Shown here one piece after another: positions 57,956 to 64,000 of a DNA stretch of 64,000 nt. The notes beneath the pieces were generated by a model that was not told the origin of the DNA, ran no database searches, and was given only the letters and a program-made list of their open reading frames with translations. Both the position numbers and the translations under genes were made by a program. This DNA comes from JBEDUK01 sp040414485 (GTDB lineage: Bacteria > Actinomycetota > UBA4738), in NCBI GenBank assembly GCA_040414485.1, contig JBEDUK010000021.1, positions 1 to 64,000 of the forward strand, in the 5' to 3' direction. The stretch's first letter is position 1. Every line of letters starts with the position of its first letter.

Positions 57956-59389
57956 CTACGAAACGGTGATGATCGCGAGGTAGAGGTCGAACGCGTGCAG
58001 CTTGCCGTCGGGGTTCGTGCCGGTGCTGTTCGAGTTGTCCGACCAGAGCGGGACGAACTTCCCACCGGCGAACGCCACATGGGTGTAGTCGCCGTAGTCG
58101 GTTCCGTTATTCGCGTCTGCGGCGTTCGACGTGCCCTTGCTGATCTGGATGTTCTTGGCGAACGTCTGCCCACCGTCCGTCGACCACGTGCCCCAGAACT
58201 GCGCGTCGTCGTTCGGGACGCCGTTCGTGTCGCCCTTGCCGCCGGTCCCATGGTCCTTTCGGCAGTCGAACCACGCGATGCCGATGTCTCCGGTGGACTC
58301 GTCCAGCGCGAGGCCGGGGTTGAACTGGCTGTTCTTGCCGCCGTCGTCGTTGAGACGAACAGCCTTGCTCCAGGTCTTGGTGTTGTTGTCGCTGTACTGG
58401 AACATCACGTCCATGTTGTTGGATTCGTCGGGGTTCTCGGACAGCCAGATCGCGTAGAGACGTCCGTTGTGCGGACCGCCGGTGCGGTCGTACGCCAGGT
58501 TGAACTCCGCGTCGACGGAGCGTCCCGACTGCGCCGGGATGTAGTCGAAGCCCCCGACGTTGGTGGTCGTCAGCAGCTTCGGCGTGTTGAAACCCTTCGG
58601 CCCGAGGCCGTCCGGGTCCACGGCCGTCCACAGGTCGGCCGGTCCCTCGCCTCCGGTCGGGTTCTGGTAGGACACGACCACCTTGCCCGAAGGGCTGATC
58701 TCGACGTCGCCGTAGTCACCGACGCCGTTGTCTCCCGGAACCTCCTCGCGCGCGTGGAGTTTGCCCACGTCGCCGAAGCCACGGACCTTCGCTCCCGCGG
58801 CCACCACGTGCGAGTCTCCGGTCGTCGTGTACGTCACCCACACGGACCCGGCACCCGTCGAGATGGTCGGCTGGTCGGCGAACCCACCGCCGCGATGCGG
58901 GCCGGCCTTGCGTTCGTGTGCCGAACGGGCGCTGACGCTGCCCAGGAGCGTGAAGGACTCGCCGTCGTCCGTCGACAGGAACACGGGCACGCTGTCCGGC
59001 AGGCTCGAGTAGAGGTAGGCCATGAACAGGTTGCCGAATTCGTCGAACGAGAGCGAGGGGTCGCAGCAGGCGTCCGAGAACGTGTGCTGGCTCCACGTCT
59101 TCCCGGAGTCGTGCGACCAGGATTCCAGCAGGCCGCCGGGCGCGTTCGCCAGCGTGACGATGTTGTGGGTGTTCGTCGGGTCGACGGCGACGGTCTGTTC
59201 GGCCTGATTGCCGGTAAGCGGCGTCGCGTCGATGTTCGTCGGAACCGAAGCCGGACGCTCCGCCGTCGAGGTCCGTGCCGCCTTCGCGGCGGCCGCGAAC
59301 GCCACGTTGGAGCCGGCGACCGTAGCGACCGCGACGGCGGCCAGCGAGACCGCTGCGAGCGCAGCCGTGATGCGAGTTGGACGTGCCAC
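57956..59389 (-). CDS. Secreted BNR/sialidase-like repeat protein
   Basis: 477 residues with a signal peptide (ITAALAAVSLAAVAVATVAG). At least four Asp-box-like repeats can be read: SHDSGKTWS, STDDGESFT, SDNNTKTWS and STDGGQTFA, so a beta-propeller like that of sialidases or exo-glycosidases. No RIP motif or sialidase catalytic residues were found by eye, so enzyme activity is not claimed. Secreted, possibly binding glycans. GTG start with a strong GGGGAGG site; followed by the hairpin at 57901-57946. Confidence 0.82.
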   Translation of the reverse strand: MARPTRITAALAAVSLAAVAVATVAGSNVAFAAAAKAARTSTAERPASVPTNIDATPLTGNQAEQTVAVDPTNTHNIVTLANAPGGLLESWSHDSGKTWSQHTFSDACCDPSLSFDEFGNLFMAYLYSSLPDSVPVFLSTDDGESFTLLGSVSARSAHERKAGPHRGGGFADQPTISTGAGSVWVTYTTTGDSHVVAAGAKVRGFGDVGKLHAREEVPGDNGVGDYGDVEISPSGKVVVSYQNPTGGEGPADLWTAVDPDGLGPKGFNTPKLLTTTNVGGFDYIPAQSGRSVDAEFNLAYDRTGGPHNGRLYAIWLSENPDESNNMDVMFQYSDNNTKTWSKAVRLNDDGGKNSQFNPGLALDESTGDIGIAWFDCRKDHGTGGKGDTNGVPNDDAQFWGTWSTDGGQTFAKNIQISKGTSNAADANNGTDYGDYTHVAFAGGKFVPLWSDNSNSTGTNPDGKLHAFDLYLAIITVS

Positions 59390-59553
59390 GTGGTGCCTCC
59401 CCTCTTCCCTTCACCGGACGAGCAAGTGGCCATGCCAGGGGGGTCGCCCGCGCGGCTGGCCCACCGCCGGCACATCGTCCCACACGAGTCTCGGTTTGGC
59501 TCACGCGCCATCCACCGCCGCGCGGGTCCCGCACGGACCCGGCCCGGCGGTCT

Positions 59554-59582
59554 TTGAACTCGCGATACGCCTCGGGTACAAC
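59554..59582 (+). promoter_or_regulatory. Promoter of the phospholipase D-like gene
   Basis: TTGAAC (59554-59559), a 17-base spacer and TACAAC (59577-59582), then 10 bases to the ATG at 59593. The -35, spacer and start distance all fit a sigma-70-like promoter of a leaderless message; it is the most complete one I found. Confidence 0.6.
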
Positions 59583-59592
59583 TCAGGGCCAC

Positions 59593-60759
59593 ATGACCCC
59601 GGATGCATCGAACGAAGCGGATGGCTCGCTCGAGGTGGCGACGTTCACCGACGGCGGGCAGACGGGCGAGGCGATCGCCGAGCGCCTGGCTGGCTTCGTG
59701 TCATCGGCGAAGGCGTCGCTCGACATCGCGGTCTACGACTTCGCGCTGGCGCCGCCCCTGATGCGGGCGGTGGGCGGGGCCATCAGCCACGCTGCCGGGC
59801 GCGGCGTCAGGGTCAGGCTGGCTCTCAACGACGATGCGTGGGTCGGCCGGAACGGCGACCCGGACGCGAACGCGGTGGACGCGAGCCGGGGCGCTCCGCG
59901 GAACGCCGGCGATGCGGGCGCCCTGGGCGACGGGCGTCCACGCATCCCGGTCCCGCCGCCGGGCCGCACGGTGCCGGCTGATCTGTCGGCGCTCGGTGTC
60001 CCGATCCGGACCATCCCGGGCATGCCGGACCTCATGCATCACAAGTACGTGATCCGCGACGGGTCGGCGGTGTGGACCGGCTCACTGAACTGGACCGACG
60101 ACGCATGGACCCGAGAGGAGAACCTGATCGCCGTGGTCCGGTCGGACGTCGTGGCGGCCGCGTTCGAACGGGACTTCGACGAGATCTGGACCAACGGCGT
60201 CGTGCAGGGAAGCGGCGAATGGGACCCGCCACCCGCGACCGTGGGCGGCGTCACGGTTCGAACCTGGTTCTCACCGGGACGGGGCAGGCGGCTGGCGCAC
60301 CGGATCGCCACCGCGATCGGGCGCGCGGTGCGAAGGGTGCGGGTGGCGTCCCCAGTGCTGACCGCAGGCCCGATCCTGGGTACCCTCGCGGACGTGGCGG
60401 CGGAGGGGCGGATCGACCTCGCCGGCGTGCTGGACGCCACACAGATGCACGAGGTGCTCGGCCAGTGGCGCACCAACCGGGCCGTTTCGTGGAAGCCGGT
60501 CGCGCTGCATTCGCTGCTCTCTCGCGCGTCCTTCTCGGGCAAGATCTCCACGCCCTGGCGGCCCGACGCGACGCACGACTACATGCACGCCAAGGTCACG
60601 GTCGCGGACGACCTCGTGTTCCTCGGCAGCTACAACCTGTCCGGGTCGGGAGAGGACAACGCCGAGAACGTCCTGGAGATCACCGATCCGGCGCTGGCGG
60701 AGCGCATGGCCGGGTACATCGACACCGTGCGCGGCCGGTATCCACGCCTGAGCCTGTGA
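59593..60759 (+). CDS. Phospholipase D-like protein
   Basis: 388 residues with two PLD (HKD) half-sites: HHKYVIRDGSAVWTGSLNWT, and MHAKVTVADDLVFLGSYNLS followed by GEDNAENVLE. Each has the His-Lys and the following Asn/Ser pattern of the superfamily; the Asp of the first is in the expected place. The N-terminus (ASLDIAVYDFALAPPLM) is the usual first strand, and there is no signal peptide. Could be a phosphodiesterase, transferase or nuclease of the superfamily; lipid specificity is not shown. The Gly/Ala/Asp-rich insert (about residues 85-120) is unusual. Confidence 0.85.
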   Translation: MTPDASNEADGSLEVATFTDGGQTGEAIAERLAGFVSSAKASLDIAVYDFALAPPLMRAVGGAISHAAGRGVRVRLALNDDAWVGRNGDPDANAVDASRGAPRNAGDAGALGDGRPRIPVPPPGRTVPADLSALGVPIRTIPGMPDLMHHKYVIRDGSAVWTGSLNWTDDAWTREENLIAVVRSDVVAAAFERDFDEIWTNGVVQGSGEWDPPPATVGGVTVRTWFSPGRGRRLAHRIATAIGRAVRRVRVASPVLTAGPILGTLADVAAEGRIDLAGVLDATQMHEVLGQWRTNRAVSWKPVALHSLLSRASFSGKISTPWRPDATHDYMHAKVTVADDLVFLGSYNLSGSGEDNAENVLEITDPALAERMAGYIDTVRGRYPRLSL

Positions 60760-60813
60760 CGCGGTGAGGCGCTGAGGCGCTGCCGAGGGTGACGCGTTGA
60801 CACGGAGCCGCCG

Positions 60814-61914
60814 GTGACGGCGCGCCGCAGCCACGGTGTGTTCGGGCTCTCGCGCCGACGGGCCATCCTCGCCGCAGCCGTGCTGCTGTCGGCGATCGTG
60901 GCGGGCGCGCTGGTCGTAGGGGGCGCCCCCGACCTTTCGGTGTTCATCGTGTGCACGGTGGCGCTCGCAGGGCTCGCGTGGCTGGTCTCGCTCGCCACGG
61001 AGGCGATCGGGGAGCACTTCGGCCCCGGCGTGACCGGCGTGCTCCAGGCCTCGCTGGCCAATCTCCCCGAGCTGTTCGTGGTGTTCTTCGCCCTCAAGGC
61101 CGGCGAGCTGATCGTGGCGCAGACCAGCATCCTCGGGTCGCTGTTCGCCAACGCGCTTCTCGTGCTCGGCCTGGTGATCGTCGTGGGTGCCCGGCGCGCG
61201 TCGGACCGGAAGATGCGATTCCATCCGCGGCTGCCGAAGGACACCTCCACCCTGCTCCTGATGGCCGTGTTCATCATCACGCTGCTCGGCCTGGCGGTGC
61301 AGACCGGCGACCGGGCGGCGCATCACGATGTGACGATCTCGGCCATCGGCGCCGTCGCCTTGATCGCCGTCTACATCACCTGGCTCCGGCGGTTCCTGCA
61401 CGACGACAGCGGCGCGAAGGAAGCCGCCGACATCGCCGAGCCGGCGCCGGCCCGGTCGATCGCGCTCCCCGTCGCCGTCTCGCTGCTGGTCGTCGCCGGT
61501 GTCGGCGCCGCGTTCGTCTCCGAATGGTTCGTCGGCTCGCTGGACTCGGCGATCCAGACCCTGCACCTGTCGAAGTCCTTCGCCGGCCTGGTGATCGTCG
61601 CGATCGCCGGCAACGCGGTCGAGAACGTGGTCGGCATCGTGCTCGCATCGAAGGGCAAGAGCGACCTGGCGATCTCCGTGGTCAAGAACTCCGTCAGCCA
61701 GGTTGCGGTTCTCCTGTTCCCCGTGCTGGTGCTGGTCTCGCTGTTCCTGCCGACCCATCTGGTGCTGGAGGTGTCCCCCGTGTATCTGGGCGCCCTGGTC
61801 CTGACCGCGCTCGCGCTCTGGCAGATCACCGGGGACGGAGAGGCGTACACGTTCGAAGGGCTCGCGCTGATAACGATGTACCTCATCCTGGCGGTGGTCG
61901 CGTACTTCGAATGA
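60814..61914 (+). CDS. Cation/proton exchanger (CAX/CaCA type)
   Basis: 366 residues with about 11 membrane helices. The two alpha repeats are clear: GVLQASLANLPELFVVFFAL in the first half (with the key Glu) and AIAGNAVENVVGIVLASKG in the second. This fits Ca2+/H+ or Na+ exchangers; by eye CAX/ChaA rather than a plasma-membrane NCX. It would export calcium or a similar cation. GTG start. Confidence 0.85.
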   Translation: MTARRSHGVFGLSRRRAILAAAVLLSAIVAGALVVGGAPDLSVFIVCTVALAGLAWLVSLATEAIGEHFGPGVTGVLQASLANLPELFVVFFALKAGELIVAQTSILGSLFANALLVLGLVIVVGARRASDRKMRFHPRLPKDTSTLLLMAVFIITLLGLAVQTGDRAAHHDVTISAIGAVALIAVYITWLRRFLHDDSGAKEAADIAEPAPARSIALPVAVSLLVVAGVGAAFVSEWFVGSLDSAIQTLHLSKSFAGLVIVAIAGNAVENVVGIVLASKGKSDLAISVVKNSVSQVAVLLFPVLVLVSLFLPTHLVLEVSPVYLGALVLTALALWQITGDGEAYTFEGLALITMYLILAVVAYFE

Positions 61915-61951
61915 CCGGCGGTGAGGTGCCACCCCGCCCGGATGCGGCTTC

Positions 61952-61964
61952 CTGTGGGACCATC
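61952..61964 (+). promoter_or_regulatory. Start-proximal element CTGTGGGACCATC upstream of the DUF427 gene
   Basis: Identical to the 13-mer at 29595-29607 and also 5 bases before a start codon (GTG 61970). See that entry. Confidence 0.4.
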
Positions 61965-61969
61965 CCTGG

Positions 61970-62476
61970 GTGAGCGCGCAGCCAGTCCCCCGGATCGACC
62001 CCGGCCCCGGCCAGGAATCGGTCTGGGACTATCCCCGCCCACCGCGCATGGAGCAGAGCCGGAAGCGGCTCGTCGTCGTCCTGGGGGGCGTGACCGTGGC
62101 GGACTCCAATCGATCGCTCAAGGTCATGGAGACGGCCGGCGCACCCACGTACTACGTGCCGAGCGACGACGTCCGCATGGACCTGCTGGTGCCGAACGAC
62201 GGGCCGGCGACCTTCTGCGAGTGGAAGGGCTTCGCGACGTACTTCGACATCCGCGTGGGGGAGCGCGAATCCTCGCGGGCGGCCTGGACGTACGAGGACC
62301 CCAAGCCCGCGTTCGCGGCGCTCGCCGGTCATCTCGCCTTCTACCCGGGACGGGTGGACGAGGCATCCGTCGACGGCGAGCGCGTGCGTCCCCAGCCGGG
62401 CGGGTTCTACGGAGGATGGGTCACCGACGAGATCGTCGGCCCGTTCAAGGGCGAGCCGGGAACCGAAGCCTGGTGA
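61970..62476 (+). CDS. DUF427 family protein
   Basis: 168 residues. Family features: SVWDYPRPPRMEQSRKRLVV at the N-terminus, GGVTVADSNRSLKVMETAGA, YYVPSDDVRMDLL, FCEWKG and WTYEDPKPAFAALAGHLAFY, then GGWVTDEIVGPFKG. One beta-barrel-like domain with a short lead. Cytosolic; function unknown. GTG start; its stop overlaps the aminotransferase start (GTGA), so they are coupled. Confidence 0.9.
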   Translation: MSAQPVPRIDPGPGQESVWDYPRPPRMEQSRKRLVVVLGGVTVADSNRSLKVMETAGAPTYYVPSDDVRMDLLVPNDGPATFCEWKGFATYFDIRVGERESSRAAWTYEDPKPAFAALAGHLAFYPGRVDEASVDGERVRPQPGGFYGGWVTDEIVGPFKGEPGTEAW

Positions 62477-63732
62477 GCACCGACCGCATGTGGAACCCGT
62501 TCGCGTCGATGGGCGCCCTTGCGGGCCGGCAGCTCGAGATCGTCGAGGGCCGGGGCTCGACGGTCCGCGACGCCGGAGGGCGCGAATACCTCGACGCCAT
62601 CGCGAGCCTCTGGTACTGCAACGTCGGCCACGGCCGGGAGGAGCTCGCCGAGGCGGCGGCCGCCCAGATGCGGCGGCTGGAGACCTACCAGACGTTCGAG
62701 TACTACACGAACCCTCCCGCCGATGCACTCGCATCCAGGCTCGCCGAGATCGCGCCCATGCCGAACGCGCGGGTCTTCTTCACCGCCGGCGGAGGCTCGG
62801 ACGCCGTCGACACCGCGGGCAAGCTCGCGCGGGCCTACTGGGCGGCCTGCGGCCGGCCCGAGAAGCGCGAGATCGTCTCCCGCGCGAACGCGTATCACGG
62901 GATGAACGCCTACGGGACCTCACTGGCCGGGATCGCCGCGCTGAAGAGCGCGTATGGCCCGCTGGTCGAACCGGTGGAGCAGGTGGCCTGGGACGACCCG
63001 GCCGCGTTGACGAAGGCCATCGAGCGCATCGGGGCCGACCGCGTGGCGGCCTTCTTCGCCGAACCGGTGATCGGCGCCGGCGGCGTGCTGTTCCCGCCCG
63101 ATGGTTACCTGGAGGACGTCACGCGGATCTGCGCCGAGCACGACGTCCTGTTCGTCGCCGATGAGGTCATCACGGCCTTCGGGCGCGTGGGCGAGTGGTT
63201 CGGGTCCCGGCGGTGGGGCATCGAACCGGACCTGGTCACATCGGCGAAGGGCCTGACGTCGGGCTATCTGCCGCTCGGGGCCGTCCTGGCCGGCGAACGG
63301 GTGGCCGAGCCGTTCTTCCGCCCGGGGAACGCCGAGGTGTTCCGCCACGGCTACACGTACAGCGGCCACGCGACCGCATGCGCGGTGGCGCTCGCCAACC
63401 TCGACATCATCGAGCGGGAGGACCTGCTCGGCCGCGTTCGCTCGCTCGAGCCGGTCGTCGCCGGGGCCTTCAGTCCGCTCGCGGATCATCCGCTGGTTTC
63501 CGACGTCCGGTTCGGCGCCGGCCTGCTGGCCGCCGTCGAGGTCTCGGAGGAGGCGCGGGCCGGCCGGCCGGACCTTGTGCCCGCCCTGGTCGCCGCGGTC
63601 CGGGAGCGGGGCGTCCTCACGAGGGGCCTGCAGGGCCGCGCGCTCCAGTTCTCGCCTCCGTTCGTCGTCACCGAAGACGAGATCGGCCGCATGGCCGCCT
63701 CCTATGCCGAAGGTCTCGATGCGCTCGCGTAG
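62473..63732 (+). CDS. Class III aminotransferase
   Basis: 419 residues. PLP enzyme: VADEVITAFGRVG (the Asp that holds PLP nitrogen) and SAKGLTSGYLPLGAV with the Schiff-base Lys. FFTAGGGSDAVDTAGKLAR and YHGMNAYGTSL fit omega-aminotransferases such as beta-alanine:pyruvate types. Substrate likely an amine or omega-amino acid; not determined. The GTG overlaps the DUF427 stop by 4 bp. Confidence 0.9.
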   Translation: MSTDRMWNPFASMGALAGRQLEIVEGRGSTVRDAGGREYLDAIASLWYCNVGHGREELAEAAAAQMRRLETYQTFEYYTNPPADALASRLAEIAPMPNARVFFTAGGGSDAVDTAGKLARAYWAACGRPEKREIVSRANAYHGMNAYGTSLAGIAALKSAYGPLVEPVEQVAWDDPAALTKAIERIGADRVAAFFAEPVIGAGGVLFPPDGYLEDVTRICAEHDVLFVADEVITAFGRVGEWFGSRRWGIEPDLVTSAKGLTSGYLPLGAVLAGERVAEPFFRPGNAEVFRHGYTYSGHATACAVALANLDIIEREDLLGRVRSLEPVVAGAFSPLADHPLVSDVRFGAGLLAAVEVSEEARAGRPDLVPALVAAVRERGVLTRGLQGRALQFSPPFVVTEDEIGRMAASYAEGLDALA

Positions 63733-63741
63733 GGATCGGAT

Positions 63742-63747
63742 TAGGCT
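63742..63747 (+). promoter_or_regulatory. -10 element TAGGCT of the sigma factor gene
   Basis: TAGGCT lies 7 bases before the ATG at 63755; leaderless. Confidence 0.45.
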
Positions 63748-63754
63748 CGACGAC

Positions 63755-64000
63755 ATGCAGCGGTCGGAGGCGTTTCGCGCATCTGATACCGGGATGGGCG
63801 TGCGCGCGCTGGACGCGCCGATCGACGCAGGGGAACGAGCCGAAGGGGGGCGGCTTGCTGAGCTCTATGCGCAACATGCGGCCGCGGCCACGCGCCTCGG
63901 GTATCTCCTCACGGGTGATCGGGCCATCGCCGAAGACCTGGTCCAGGAGGCGTTCGTCCGCATCGCGGGGCGGCTCGGCCACCTTCGGGAGCCGTCGGCC
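63755..64000 (+). CDS. ECF RNA polymerase sigma factor (3' truncated)
   Basis: The first 82 residues of a sigma-70 family protein running off the window. GRLAELYAQHAAAATRLGYL followed by LTGDRAIAEDLVQEAFVRIA is the region-2 signature of SigE-like ECF factors; GRLGHLREPSA continues it. An extra 30 residues precede it. Region 4 and any anti-sigma factor are outside the window. Confidence 0.85.
   Translation, partial: MQRSEAFRASDTGMGVRALDAPIDAGERAEGGRLAELYAQHAAAATRLGYLLTGDRAIAEDLVQEAFVRIAGRLGHLREPSA

Overview
This 64 kb window is a densely packed, very GC-rich bacterial chromosome segment with no rRNA, tRNA, CRISPR array or intact mobile element that I could see. The gene set points to an Actinomycetota-type organism: decaprenylphosphoryl-arabinose (DPA) synthesis genes, a polyprenol-phosphate-mannose mannosyltransferase, DivIVA, F420-type oxidoreductases, a YkuD L,D-transpeptidase, many GTG/TTG starts, and many start codons lying only 5-10 bases behind a TANNNT -10 hexamer (leaderless transcripts). 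It does not look like a well-known mycobacterium or streptomycete; an uncultured actinobacterial lineage is my inference.

Layout. 0-1.6 kb: tail of a heavy-metal P-type ATPase fused to a hemerythrin domain. 1.7-7.5 kb: purine-type catabolism, with adenosine deaminase divergent from a three-subunit molybdenum hydroxylase operon that ends in a PfkB kinase. 7.5-17.2 kb: secreted DUF1906/beta-propeller protein, mannosyltransferase, zinc alcohol dehydrogenase, YbhN-type membrane protein, formiminotransferase-cyclodeaminase, universal stress protein, M14 carboxypeptidase. 17.2-20.6 kb: an accessory-looking stretch with weaker codon bias, two frameshifted genes, a tiny membrane ORF, and a TetR gene preceded by two tandem palindromic operators. 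20.6-25 kb: membrane protein, ABC transporter pair and a repeat-rich secreted protein. 25-32.9 kb: glutamine-synthetase-like enzyme plus SDR, homoserine kinase, DUF1684, EamA transporter, small membrane proteins, nucleotidyltransferase.

33-38.4 kb: GMC oxidoreductase, then an unusual trio of an APC permease flanked by two paralogous metallophosphoesterases. 38.5-44.4 kb: S53 protease, then a translationally coupled DPA operon (UbiA-type phosphoribosyltransferase, DprE1, DprE2, phosphodiester-glycosidase-like protein). 44.5-53.2 kb: threonine/serine dehydratase, LLM oxidoreductase, Ppx/GppA, epimerase, L,D-transpeptidase, RAM domain, PPOX, YyaL/DUF255 protein. 53.2-64 kb: lamin-tail protein, cupin with zinc ribbon, Mug glycosylase, P450, DivIVA, BNR-repeat protein with a strong terminator, phospholipase D-like protein, Ca2+/cation exchanger, DUF427, class III aminotransferase, and the start of an ECF sigma factor.

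Taken together: envelope building (DPA, mannosyl transfer, L,D-crosslinking, DivIVA), scavenging of purines/amines/peptides, and several secreted propeller or repeat proteins. No single cassette is clearly a new defence or biosynthetic system. The most unusual items are the phosphoesterase-permease-phosphoesterase trio, the tandem TetR operators next to a frameshifted gene, the ATPase-hemerythrin fusion, and the coherent set of leaderless promoters. All calls are made by reading the sequence; no database search was run.
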